In this document: one piece after another, positions 52,796 to 60,863 of the stretch | Layout: every line of letters starts with the position of its first letter | Position numbering within the stretch: the stretch's first letter is position 1 | Assembly: GCA_003170475.1 (NCBI GenBank) | Contig: PMZI01000026.1 | Span: 66,308-127,170, forward strand | DNA length: 60,863 bases | Direction: 5' to 3' | Origin: Ignavibacteriota bacterium | GTDB lineage: Bacteria > Bacteroidota > Ignavibacteria > UBA10030 | Position numbers and translations under genes: made by a program | The notes under the pieces: model-generated | Told to the model about the DNA's origin: nothing | Seen by the model: the letters and a program-made list of their open reading frames with translations, nothing else | The model's database searches: none

Positions 52796-54241
52796 ATGAG
52801 ACCAATCCTATTCCGATTTCTGGCATGCATCCTCTTTGCGATTCCTCTGGCGGCTCAGGAAAAGGAGGAGAACTATGTCCCCGAAACTGATCCCCTCGTT
52901 CTCGCAAAACTCTCGCAATGGCAGGACTGCAAGTTCGGCTTGCTTGTGACGTGGGGGACTTACAGCCAATGGGGAATTGTTGAGTCGTGGTCGCTTTGTG
53001 GCGAGGATGAAGGGTGGTGCCAACGTAAGGGCCCCTTTGCGGACAACTACGATGGGTACAAAAGAGTGTACGAGGGACTGAAGAAGACCTTCAATCCAAT
53101 CAAGTTCAATCCGGATCTCTGGGCAGCGGCCGCCAGTGACGCTGGAATGAAATATGTGATCTTCACGATGAAACACCATGACGGCTTCTGCATGTTTGAC
53201 ACGAAAACAACAGACTACAAGATCACATCAGCTGATTGCGCCTTCGGTAGTAATCCGAAATCGAATGTCGCGAAAGAGATTTTCAGTTCGTTTAGAAAGA
53301 AAGGGATGATGGTAGGCGCTTACTACTCAAAGCCGGACTGGCATTCTTCGGACTACTGGTGGCCGTATTTTCCAACACCTGATCGCCATGTGAACTACGA
53401 TCCGGCGAGATATCCGGCCCGATGGCAAGCGTTCAAAGACTATACGTACAACCAGATCGAAGAAATCATGACGATTTACGGTTCGGTCGATTTGCTCTGG
53501 ATGGACGGTGCCTGGGTCCGACCGCTGAACAACATGCCGAAGGAGTTCGAGTCGTGGGGGAAGAAGAACAATTACAATCAGGATATCGACATGGCCCGGA
53601 TTGCGAAGATGTCACGCCAGCATCAACCGGGGCTTCTGGTGGTCGATCGTTGGGTGAACGGACGATTCGAAAACTACCTGACACCTGAGAACAAGGTCCC
53701 GGAAAAAGCCTTGGGTGTTCCATGGGAGTCCTGCATTACCATGGCAACAAGTTGGTCCTACGTCAAGACTGATCGATACAAGTCTGTGCGTGAACTCATT
53801 CATCTCCTTGTCGACGTTGTTGCCAAAGGCGGGAATCTGTTACTGAACATCGGTCCATCACCCGAAGGAGAGTGGGGGGCCGACGCATATGATCGCCTTA
53901 AAGGCATCGCTGCCTGGATGAAAGTGAATAGCGAAGCGATCTATGAAACCCGGGCCATCGCACCATATAAAGAGGGGAAGGTCTGTCTCACAAAAAAGAA
54001 AGCAAGAGAAGTTGTCTATGCAGTGTACCTTCCCGACAAAGACGAGAATCAACCTCCCCGGAGCATTTTGCTCCAAAGTCTTCAGCCAGTCCCCGGAGCA
54101 AAGGTAAACCTGCTGGGCGTGGATCGGGACTTGAGTTGGAAACCAGATGGCTCCGGCGTCTCGATCGAGGTGCCGGAAGAGGTGAGGCAGAATCCACCGT
54201 GCGAGCACGCATGGGTGATTAGAATTTCCGCGGTTAAATAG
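52796..54241 (+). CDS. Secreted GH29-like fucosidase, divergent active site
   Basis: 481 residues from ATG 52796 with AGGGAG upstream; an in-frame start at 52691 precedes the signal peptide and is unlikely. Signal peptide about 1-20. GH29 markers are present: KHHDGFCMFD (near 123-132), nucleophile D237 in DLLWMDGAW, PWESC near 304 and GGNLLLNIGPSPEG near 343-356. The fucose-contacting His of the usual F-x-x-HWG motif is Thr here (T52 in LLVTWGTYSQWG). It may prefer another sugar or be inactive on simple fucosides. A second GH29 gene with the canonical motif follows 107 nt later. Confidence 0.85.
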   Translation: MRPILFRFLACILFAIPLAAQEKEENYVPETDPLVLAKLSQWQDCKFGLLVTWGTYSQWGIVESWSLCGEDEGWCQRKGPFADNYDGYKRVYEGLKKTFNPIKFNPDLWAAAASDAGMKYVIFTMKHHDGFCMFDTKTTDYKITSADCAFGSNPKSNVAKEIFSSFRKKGMMVGAYYSKPDWHSSDYWWPYFPTPDRHVNYDPARYPARWQAFKDYTYNQIEEIMTIYGSVDLLWMDGAWVRPLNNMPKEFESWGKKNNYNQDIDMARIAKMSRQHQPGLLVVDRWVNGRFENYLTPENKVPEKALGVPWESCITMATSWSYVKTDRYKSVRELIHLLVDVVAKGGNLLLNIGPSPEGEWGADAYDRLKGIAAWMKVNSEAIYETRAIAPYKEGKVCLTKKKAREVVYAVYLPDKDENQPPRSILLQSLQPVPGAKVNLLGVDRDLSWKPDGSGVSIEVPEEVRQNPPCEHAWVIRISAVK

Positions 54242-54348
54242 CTGTTGATGCGCTTGCGCTTTTGTCCAATGTGGAATATCTTTGATTGGTTCGCACAGTC
54301 ACCTTGAATCTCGTACCGTCCCACCGTTTCCCACTGAACGGAGATCGT

Positions 54349-55725
54349 ATGTCCCTTCGAAAGATTCTCTATCCTTGTTTTGTACTCATCCTACTCGCCG
54401 CGCCCGTTGTGGCCCAATCTCTGCTTCGCGTTGAGACTGATCAACAAAAAGCCGAGCGAATGAGATGGTGGACAGAAGCGCGTTTTGGAATGTTCATCCA
54501 TTGGGGTCTCTATGCCTTGCCGGCTCGCCATGAGTGGGTGAAGAACTACGAACATATTACGGATGAGGAGTATCAGAAGTATTTCGACAACTTCAATCCC
54601 GATCTTTTCAATCCGAAGGAATGGGCACAGATGGCGAAGGCCGCCGGCATGAAATACTTCGTCATCACCGCGAAACATCACGAGGGCTTCTGTCTGTGGG
54701 ATTCAAAGTTCACCGACTACAAAGCCACCAAGACTCCGTATGGCAAAGATCTCCTGAAGCAGGTCGTGCAGGCGTTTCGGGAGGAAGGACTGCATGTCGG
54801 GTTCTACTACTCACTGCTCGATTGGCATCATCCTGAATATGTCGTCGACCGAAACCATCCAATGTATGGCAATGAGGAGATCAAGAAGAAGGCCGCAAGC
54901 CGCGACATGGCGAAATACAGAGAGTATCTCTTCAGCCAGGTCCGCGAGATCCTTACGGACTTCGGAACGATCGATTGCTTGTTTCTTGATTACTCCTTCC
55001 CGAAAGGAAAGGATGGAAAGGGGCGTGCCGACTGGGATTCCGAACGACTGCTGAAGATGGTTCGCGAGCTGCAACCCAATATCATCGTCAACGATCGCCT
55101 TGACCTGGATGATGTCCCGGGCGGATGGGATTTCAAGACGCCCGAGCAGTTCATCCCGCGTGATTGGATCACCATCGACGGCAAAAAGGTTCCGTGGGAA
55201 ACTTGTCAGACGTTCTCGGATTCCTGGGGATACTATCGTGACGAAGAAGGCTGGAAAAGTCCGGAGCAGCTTGTGGCATTGCTTGTTGAGACGGTCAGCA
55301 AAGGCGGCAATCTTCTGTTGAATGTCGGTCCAACCTCCCGGGGGGCGTTTGACGAGCGCGCGAAAAACAGGTTGAAATCGATGGGGGAGTGGATGAAGTA
55401 CAACAGTCGATCGGTCTATGGATGCACGCAGGCTCCGCCGGAATTCAAAGCTCCGGACAATTGCTTGCTGACGTTCAATCCTCAAACGAAACGACTTTAC
55501 GTGCACGTGCTCTCTTGGCCGCTCGGCAATCTCTTTCTCAACGGTTTTGCCGGAAAGATCAAATACGCTCAGCTGTTGCATGATGGCTCTGAGGTCCAAT
55601 TCGGAAAGGCAGACCGACCCTTCCAGAACAAGCTGGACAACATCTCCACGGAGACCGTGATCTTGAAGCTTCCGGTAAAGAAGCCGGATTCGGTGGTTCC
55701 GGTGATCGAGATTGTTCTGAAATGA
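54349..55725 (+). CDS. Secreted GH29 alpha-L-fucosidase, canonical
   Basis: 458 residues from ATG 54349, GGAG 5 nt upstream. Signal peptide about 1-23. F-I-H51-W-G, AKHHEGFCLWD, nucleophile D214 in IDCLFLDYS and GGNLLLNVGPTSRG are intact. The acid/base residue varies among GH29 subfamilies and cannot be fixed by eye. It cleaves terminal alpha-fucose from glycans such as fucoidan fragments, xyloglucan or host-type glycans. Tandem with the divergent GH29 at 52796 and divergent from the sugar porter: a small fucose-release unit. Confidence 0.92.
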   Translation: MSLRKILYPCFVLILLAAPVVAQSLLRVETDQQKAERMRWWTEARFGMFIHWGLYALPARHEWVKNYEHITDEEYQKYFDNFNPDLFNPKEWAQMAKAAGMKYFVITAKHHEGFCLWDSKFTDYKATKTPYGKDLLKQVVQAFREEGLHVGFYYSLLDWHHPEYVVDRNHPMYGNEEIKKKAASRDMAKYREYLFSQVREILTDFGTIDCLFLDYSFPKGKDGKGRADWDSERLLKMVRELQPNIIVNDRLDLDDVPGGWDFKTPEQFIPRDWITIDGKKVPWETCQTFSDSWGYYRDEEGWKSPEQLVALLVETVSKGGNLLLNVGPTSRGAFDERAKNRLKSMGEWMKYNSRSVYGCTQAPPEFKAPDNCLLTFNPQTKRLYVHVLSWPLGNLFLNGFAGKIKYAQLLHDGSEVQFGKADRPFQNKLDNISTETVILKLPVKKPDSVVPVIEIVLK

Positions 55726-55813
55726 GCACAGCGTGGTGAAGAAAGGTGACCGTGATCATCCGATTGCGCGTCAAGAGTCCATAGCCGCGGGAAACAAACA
55801 CTGAGTAGGTCCT

Positions 55814-57073
55814 ATGACCAGCAAAGAACGAACTGTCGCTGCTCTCAAACACCAACAACCCGATCGCATCCCCATCGATTTCGGCGGAACGGCGGTCACT
55901 GGCATCCACGTGAAAATTGTCGCAGGATTGCGCGATCACTATGGCCTGGCTCGGCAGCCTGTGAAGGTCCACGAACCATATCAAATGCTGGGGTATATTG
56001 ATGAAGATTTGAAGCGGGCGCTCGGAATCGATGTCGAAGGAGTAGATCCCGAAGAGACGATGTTCGGATTTCCCAATGAACTCTGGAAGCCTTGGCGGAT
56101 GGAGGGTGGACTTGAGATCCTCGTCTCTGAGCGGCTTGTGACGACCAAGGAACCGAACGGTGATACGCTCATCTATCCGAAGGGGGATCTCAAGGCAAGA
56201 GCATCGGGCCGAATGCCGAAGGGGGGATTCTTTTTCGACAGCATTATCCGGCAGGACCCGATCGACGAAGAGAAGCTCGATCCCCGCGACAATATGGAAG
56301 AATTCTCGGTAATGAGTGATCATACCCTCGACTACTTCACGCGTGAGGCAGTCGCGAAGGCCAAGACAGGGCGAGCTGTCATCGCTACGTTCGGCGGCAT
56401 GGCGTTTGGAGATATTGCCCTTGTGCCTGCTCCGTTCCTCAAACAACCGAAGGGAATTCGTGACATTGAAGAATGGTACGTTTCGACATTGACAAGACAG
56501 CCATATATACACGAAGTGTTCGAAAAGCAATGCTCCGTCGCGATCGACAATCTGGTGAGGCTCAAGACCCGGGTCGGTGATCTGGTGGATGCTGTCTTTG
56601 TGTGCGGAACTGACTTCGGGACGCAATGGTCCACGTTTTGTTCTCTCGACACGTACCGGTCCCTCTACCACCCGTACTACAAGCGAATCAACGATTGGGT
56701 CCATCTCAACACGACGTGGAAGACGTTCAAACACTCCTGCGGTTCGGTCAAGGGATTGATTCCATCGTTTATTCAGTCGGGGTTTGACATTCTCAATCCT
56801 GTGCAATGCTCAGCCTCCGACATGGACCCTGAGCAGCTGAAAAGGGAATTTGGCCGAGACATTGTGTTCTGGGGGGGTGGAATTGACACGCAGAAGACCC
56901 TGATGTTCGGGACTGTCGATGAAGTTCGAAAAGAAGTCATGCAGCGATGTGATATCTTCGGAAAGAGGGGCGGTTTCATCTTCAACGCTGTCCACAACAT
57001 CCAGGGCAACGTTCCACTGAAGAACGTCATCGCGATGTTTGAGGCTCTGAAAGAGGTAAACGGGGCGAAGTGA
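55814..57073 (+). CDS. Uroporphyrinogen-decarboxylase-like protein (MtaA/CmuA-type methyltransferase family)
   Basis: 419 residues, cytoplasmic, ATG with AGTAGG upstream. Belongs to the URO-D superfamily (PF01208), but the N-terminus (SKERTVAALKHQQPDRIPIDFGG) and the H307-S-C309-G-S segment (a zinc-binding H-x-C pattern) match the methyltransferase branch rather than heme HemE. Such proteins move methyl groups between methylamines, methoxy compounds, corrinoids and thiols. There is no corrinoid protein gene beside it. It follows the fucosidase by 88 nt; cotranscription is possible. A role with sugar methyl or methoxy groups would be speculative. Confidence 0.75.
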   Translation: MTSKERTVAALKHQQPDRIPIDFGGTAVTGIHVKIVAGLRDHYGLARQPVKVHEPYQMLGYIDEDLKRALGIDVEGVDPEETMFGFPNELWKPWRMEGGLEILVSERLVTTKEPNGDTLIYPKGDLKARASGRMPKGGFFFDSIIRQDPIDEEKLDPRDNMEEFSVMSDHTLDYFTREAVAKAKTGRAVIATFGGMAFGDIALVPAPFLKQPKGIRDIEEWYVSTLTRQPYIHEVFEKQCSVAIDNLVRLKTRVGDLVDAVFVCGTDFGTQWSTFCSLDTYRSLYHPYYKRINDWVHLNTTWKTFKHSCGSVKGLIPSFIQSGFDILNPVQCSASDMDPEQLKREFGRDIVFWGGGIDTQKTLMFGTVDEVRKEVMQRCDIFGKRGGFIFNAVHNIQGNVPLKNVIAMFEALKEVNGAK

Positions 57074-57116
57074 TCGGTGCACAGTATGCAGCCGACGGAC
57101 AACGAAGGAAATGAAA

Positions 57117-57142
57117 CAGGCCTCGACGAAAGTCGGGGCCTG
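57117..57142. terminator. Stem-loop between convergent URO-D-like and ilvE genes
   Basis: CAGGCCTCGAC (57117-57127) and GTCGGGGCCTG (57132-57142), 11 bp with one T-G wobble and a GAAA loop. On the minus strand a moderately T-rich stretch follows, so it probably terminates ilvE; it could act on both strands. Confidence 0.55.
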
Positions 57143-57169
57143 GCCATGTACGTTCAGATCCTGAGATGA

Positions 57170-58099
57170 CTACTTCTTGCCATAGACCGGCTGGCACCAC
57201 TGCCGGTACTTTGCAACCTTGCCGCGGACGACATTGAAATACAGATCGCGCAGTTTCTGCGTGACTGGTCCCATGCTGCCGCTTCCGAGTTTGCGGTGGT
57301 CGATCCTTGTTATCGCGACAACCTGTGCACCCGTGGCAACCATGAATGCCTCTTCAGCGAGATACACTTCGGACTTATCAATCGAACGCTCCACAACCTC
57401 CATCTTCAGCTCATCGCGCAGGAGGGCGATCATCGTATTCCGCGTGATGCCTTCGAGAATATTATCGGTCACCGGCGGAGTGACGATTTTTCCTTTCCGG
57501 AGGATAAAAACGTTCTCGGCAGATCCCTCTGCGATATGTCCGTCCTGATTGATCATGATGGCTTCGTCGAATCCCGCCAGGTTCGCATCGCTTTTCGCCA
57601 ATGCAGAGTTCACATAGGCGCCGGTAATCTTCCCCCGGGCTGGAATCATGTTGTCGTCTATCCGTCTCCACGACGAAAACATTACATGCGCTCCCTCTTC
57701 CTTGTCAATGTAACGGCCGAAGGGAAGGACCGAAATTGTCATGATCGGGGTGACATTATGCAATCTGACACCGATGATCTCATCAGCATAGAATGCGAGC
57801 GGTCGGACGTATATGTCTTCGTGCAGGTCTTCCTTTCGAATGAGCTCAAGGAGAATATCGACAGCTTCTTCACGCGTTTGCGGGAGTTCCATCCTTAGCA
57901 GCTGTGTCGACTCGAGGAATCTCTGGAAGTGGTCGAGCGGTCGAAAGATGAACAATTCCTTTTCTTCCTCATTCCAGTATCCTCGTATCCCTCCAAAAAC
58001 TCCTGTTCCATAGTTCAACCCGTGCGTTAGCAATCCGACCTTCGCATCTGGATAGGGAACGATCTTGTCTCCAAAGTAAGCATATTTCGGCAGTGGCAT
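57170..58099 (-). CDS. ilvE: Branched-chain amino-acid aminotransferase (class IV, IlvE)
   Basis: 309 residues, ATG with AAGGA upstream. Class IV PLP fold: YGTGVFGGIRGY near 30-41, PLP lysine K157 in KITGAYVNS, and the phosphate-binding GSAENVFI (near 192-199) and EGITRNTMI (near 216-224). It interconverts leucine, isoleucine and valine with their 2-oxo acids. The group also contains D-amino-acid aminotransferases, but the active-site RGYW loop fits IlvE. It is alone on this strand, divergent from the glycyl-radical activase. Confidence 0.92.
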   Translation of the reverse strand: MPLPKYAYFGDKIVPYPDAKVGLLTHGLNYGTGVFGGIRGYWNEEEKELFIFRPLDHFQRFLESTQLLRMELPQTREEAVDILLELIRKEDLHEDIYVRPLAFYADEIIGVRLHNVTPIMTISVLPFGRYIDKEEGAHVMFSSWRRIDDNMIPARGKITGAYVNSALAKSDANLAGFDEAIMINQDGHIAEGSAENVFILRKGKIVTPPVTDNILEGITRNTMIALLRDELKMEVVERSIDKSEVYLAEEAFMVATGAQVVAITRIDHRKLGSGSMGPVTQKLRDLYFNVVRGKVAKYRQWCQPVYGKK

Positions 58100-58347
58100 A
58101 AGGGGTTCCTTTTCTGATCATCAAGTCAAGAGGCCATTCAGTCCGTCATGAATCAACGGGCAGAACTGTTCGGTGCGTCAATCTATACGAAATATTGTTC
58201 ATCAGCAAGATCTCCGTGGCCAGGTCGACGCTGGGAGGTCATCATGCGGGGCGATCGAGCATCTCTGGTGCAGAATTGATTCTAGGCAACATTCAACGTA
58301 TTTTGCAAACACTGTCCAATTTTCGTCATCTTCTTGCAGTCGCCGAA

Positions 58348-59250
58348 ATGAAGGGTCTCATTTTCAGCATACAGCGTTTTTCTGTGAATGACGGCCCCGG
58401 GATCCGCACGACCATTTTCCTGAAGGGTTGCCCGCTTCACTGCAAGTGGTGCCATAACCCTGAATCGATTTCATCGGACCGGCAATTAATCCTGCGCGAC
58501 GATCGATGTGTTCGATGCGGCGATTGTTTCTCGTTGTGCAAGAGTCACGCGGTTCAAAAGATGGACGGCGGATTTGTCACACAACGTGACGTTTGCGTGG
58601 AATGCGGTGATTGCATCGAAGTTTGTAACTCTGAGGCGAGGGAAATGGCGGGAAAAGAAGTAACCGTGGAAGAGGTCATCCGAGAAATCGAAAAAGACAC
58701 TGTCTTCTACAATCAATCCGGCGGTGGTGCCTCATTCTCCGGAGGAGAACCTCTCCTTCAGCATGAATTCCTGACCGAAGTCCTGAAGGAATGCAAAGAG
58801 AAGAATATTCATACGGTGGTGGATACAACTGGTTTAACATCGCCTCAGATGCTCGAAAGCATCAGTGCGTTCGTGGATCTCTTCTTGTTCGACTTGAAGA
58901 CGCTGGATGATGCGAAACATATCGAGTTCACGGGCGTTTCTAATAAGCAGATACTCGAAAATCTGAGGCATCTCGCTGATTCCGGGAAGGAGGTCATCGT
59001 CCGGATCCCTGTTATTCCGGGATTTAATGACGACCCTGTCCAGATTCGAGCCACCGGTTCTTTTGTTTCTTCTCTCGGCAATGTTCGCGAAATTCACCTG
59101 TTGCCGTATCACGTGTCAGGACTCGAGAAATATCGCCGACTCGGGATGAAAAATGAAATGCACGCCACACATCCGCCATCCGCTGACGATCTGAGTGTGA
59201 TCGTGAAAGAGCTTCGTAAGCATGTTTCTTCGGTTTGTATCGGGGGTTGA
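58348..59250 (+). CDS. Glycyl-radical enzyme activase (radical SAM, PFL-activase type)
   Basis: 300 residues from ATG 58348; the frame is open back to 58195 but that stretch lacks homology. C28-x3-C32-x2-C35 (CPLHCKWC) holds the radical SAM [4Fe-4S] cluster. C54/57/60/64 and C83/86/89/93 form a ferredoxin-like insert for two more clusters, as in activases of non-PFL glycyl-radical enzymes. NDGPGIRT (14-21) and SGGEPLLQ (near 132-139) are the typical start and SAM-binding motifs. It starts 3 nt before its partner enzyme's gene and should generate that enzyme's glycyl radical. Confidence 0.93.
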   Translation: MKGLIFSIQRFSVNDGPGIRTTIFLKGCPLHCKWCHNPESISSDRQLILRDDRCVRCGDCFSLCKSHAVQKMDGGFVTQRDVCVECGDCIEVCNSEAREMAGKEVTVEEVIREIEKDTVFYNQSGGGASFSGGEPLLQHEFLTEVLKECKEKNIHTVVDTTGLTSPQMLESISAFVDLFLFDLKTLDDAKHIEFTGVSNKQILENLRHLADSGKEVIVRIPVIPGFNDDPVQIRATGSFVSSLGNVREIHLLPYHVSGLEKYRRLGMKNEMHATHPPSADDLSVIVKELRKHVSSVCIGG

Positions 59251-59253
59251 TGT

Positions 59254-60863
59254 ATGACCGAACGGGTCAAAAAGCTTCGTGAACAAAGCGTCACCGCAAT
59301 TCCCTACCTTTCAGCCGAGAGGGCGTTGCTGATGACCGAGTTCTATCGGGAGGGAGCGTTTCTTTCTCCGCCGATCCGCCGTGCCATGGCCTTCAAGCGG
59401 ATCATGGAGAACAAAGAAATCTGTATCAACGATGGTGAGTTGATCGTCGGTGAGCGCGGCCCGGCACCCAAGGCGACATCCACATTTCCGGAACTCTGCT
59501 GCCACACGCAAGAAGACCTCGAAATTCTTAATAGTCGGGAAAAGGTGTGGTTCCGGGTCAGTGAGGAAACGAAGAAGGAGTTCGAAGAGAAGGTCATTCC
59601 GTTCTGGAAGGGAAAGACCATCCGCGAAAAGATCTTCGAGGAAATGACGGAAAAGTGGAAGGAAGCTTACTCGGCTGGCATCTTCACGGAATTCATGGAA
59701 CAGCGGGCTCCGGGCCACACGGTGCTCGATGACAAGATCTACCGAAAGGGAATGCTCGGCTTCAAGAAGGATGTCGACGAGGCACTTCGCTTGCTCGATT
59801 TTATCGATGATCCGGAAGCTCACAGCAAAAGTGAAGAGTTGAAGGCGATGAGCATCGCTATCGACGCTATTCTCATCCTCGCCTCACGTTATGCCGACAA
59901 GGCCAAAGCGCTTGCAGATCTGGAACACGACCCCAATCGCAAATCAGAGCTCTTGAGGGTTGAATCGGTCTGCCGCCGTGTTCCTGCGAACGCGCCGACG
60001 AACTTGTGGGAAGCTCTCCAGTACTACTGGTTTGTTCACCTCGGAGTCATCACAGAATTGAATCCGTGGGACGCGTTCAATCCGGGCCGGCTCGATCAAC
60101 ACCTCTATCCATTCTACAAGGCGGGCATTGAGGACGGATCTCTTGACCGTGTGAAGGCAGAAGAACTTCTGCAATGCTTCTGGGTGAAGTTCAATAATCA
60201 GCCCGCCCCGCCGAAGGTGGGGGTCACTGCTGCCGAAAGCGGCACGTACACAGATTTCGCCAATATTAACACGGGCGGATTGAAGCCGGACGGAACTGAC
60301 GGTGTCAACGAATTGACGCATCTGATCCTCGATGTCATCAATGAAATGAGGCTCGTCCAACCGAGTTCGAACATTCAGCTCAGTAGGAAGAATCCTGATG
60401 AATTTCTGAAGCATGCCTGCAGGGTGGTGCGGGAAGGGAGGGGGCAACCCTCGATTTTCAACGCCGACACGATTGTGGAAGAACTTCTTCGCCAGGGCAA
60501 GACCGTTGAAGATGCGCGCAATGGTGGGACGAGTGGCTGCGTAGAGACGGGAGCGTTTGGAAAAGAAAGCTATATTCTCACCGGATACTTCAATCTGCCG
60601 AAGGTGCTCGAAATTACGTTGCACGATGGTGTCGATCCGCGAACGGGGAAGAAGATCGGGTTGGAGAGCGGCGATCCTTCCATGTTCAGGTCATTTGAGG
60701 ATCTGCAGAAGGCGTTTCAAATACAGTTGAAGTATTTCATTGAGATCAAGCTCCGTGGCAACAACGTGATCGAAAGACTCTATGCCGAGCACATGCCTGT
60801 GCCGTTTCTCTCGATCCTGATAGACGATTGCATCAAGAACGGGAAAGACTACAACAACGGAGG
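59254..60863 (+). CDS. hypD: Glycyl-radical enzyme, trans-4-hydroxy-L-proline dehydratase-like (partial)
   Basis: 536 residues are visible; the gene runs off the window, so the C-terminal glycyl-radical loop is not seen. The catalytic C429-V-E431 in GGTSGCVETGAFG marks the dehydratase/decarboxylase class, not pyruvate formate-lyase. From memory of the C. difficile HypD sequence and structure, H155, D273, S329, D334/F335, C429/E431 and Y445 align at a constant offset of five residues with its H160, D278, S334, D339/F340, C434/E436 and Y450. Stretches such as INDGELIVGE, FTEFMEQRAPGHTV and KFNNQPAPPKVG also match. Expected reaction: hydroxyproline to 1-pyrroline-5-carboxylate with loss of water. 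Proline-family genes may follow outside the window. Confidence 0.88.
   Translation, partial: MTERVKKLREQSVTAIPYLSAERALLMTEFYREGAFLSPPIRRAMAFKRIMENKEICINDGELIVGERGPAPKATSTFPELCCHTQEDLEILNSREKVWFRVSEETKKEFEEKVIPFWKGKTIREKIFEEMTEKWKEAYSAGIFTEFMEQRAPGHTVLDDKIYRKGMLGFKKDVDEALRLLDFIDDPEAHSKSEELKAMSIAIDAILILASRYADKAKALADLEHDPNRKSELLRVESVCRRVPANAPTNLWEALQYYWFVHLGVITELNPWDAFNPGRLDQHLYPFYKAGIEDGSLDRVKAEELLQCFWVKFNNQPAPPKVGVTAAESGTYTDFANINTGGLKPDGTDGVNELTHLILDVINEMRLVQPSSNIQLSRKNPDEFLKHACRVVREGRGQPSIFNADTIVEELLRQGKTVEDARNGGTSGCVETGAFGKESYILTGYFNLPKVLEITLHDGVDPRTGKKIGLESGDPSMFRSFEDLQKAFQIQLKYFIEIKLRGNNVIERLYAEHMPVPFLSILIDDCIKNGKDYNNG

Noticed and set aside
55559-56806. 415-codon open frame on the minus strand
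   Set aside because: It lies entirely opposite the end of the fucosidase and the URO-D-like gene, has Arg/Ser/His-rich composition and no recognisable domain: an antisense shadow.
1-60863. tRNA, rRNA, CRISPR array or SusC/SusD pair
   Set aside because: Looked for cloverleaf T-loop motifs in gaps, regular repeats, and TonB-dependent SusC-like proteins; none was found by eye.

Overview
The window (60,863 bp, roughly half G+C) looks like the chromosome of a free-living heterotroph of the Bacteroidota/Ignavibacteriota (FCB) group. The strongest clue is the 903-residue secreted protein at 8997-11708. It ends in a type IX secretion sorting domain with the NPFNPST signature common in Ignavibacteria and relatives. 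VPS10/Asp-box proteins, GxGYxYP proteins and many signal-peptide glycosidases fit the same group. The lineage call is inference from protein style only. No rRNA, tRNA, CRISPR array, insertion sequence or clear prophage was seen.

Layout. 19-711 encodes an unrecognised protein built from two copies of one domain. 890-6409 is a transporter block: lactate permease, exported nitroreductase-like protein, sodium:solute symporter and an SHS-type MFS carrier. 6499-8841 is an envelope-stress cassette: ECF sigma factor, zinc-type anti-sigma factor and two methionine-rich CpxP/Spy-like proteins, the last three genes overlapping by 4 bp and closed by a strong terminator. 8997-11708 is the T9SS cargo protein. 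11892-16092 holds a molybdopterin oxidoreductase, a fused iron-sulfur/membrane-anchor subunit and a class D beta-lactamase, each overlapping the next by 4 bp. 16196-17936 has a GH16 enzyme and an outer-membrane-type protein. 20333-17995 (minus strand) is a cobalt/nickel ECF transporter, cbiM(N)-cbiQ-cbiO. 20666-27836 runs VPS10-like protein, VOC protein, GH76-like protein and GH27 alpha-galactosidase. 27928-35125 is mixed: ORF6N DNA-binding protein, M1 peptidase, cupin, DUF1761, isochorismatase-like hydrolase, acetyltransferase, GxGYxYP protein and a small membrane protein. 39848-35183 (minus) is a TetR-controlled tripartite efflux operon. 40204-55725 contains an APC permease with a stress-protein tail, GH78 rhamnosidase, M28 peptidase, TlpA-like thioredoxin, a second sodium:solute symporter, a sugar porter and two adjacent GH29 fucosidases. 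55814-60863 has a uroporphyrinogen-decarboxylase-like protein, a branched-chain aminotransferase, and a glycyl-radical activase with its enzyme, which runs off the end and closely resembles trans-4-hydroxy-L-proline dehydratase (HypD).

Together the genes suggest use of plant or algal glycans (rhamnose, fucose, galactose, beta-glucan), peptides and hydroxyproline. Monocarboxylate uptake, an anaerobic or microaerobic respiratory module and export of toxic compounds complete the picture. There are no SusC/SusD pairs, so oligosaccharide uptake does not follow the classic Bacteroides PUL design.

The points most worth following are the beta-lactamase coupled to a DMSO-reductase-like operon, the methionine-rich sigma-factor cassette with a shared upstream 10-mer, a stem-loop covering the ribosome-binding site of the ORF6N gene plus a 25-bp palindrome inside it, the unknown tandem-repeat protein, and active-site substitutions in the isochorismatase-like protein and the first fucosidase.
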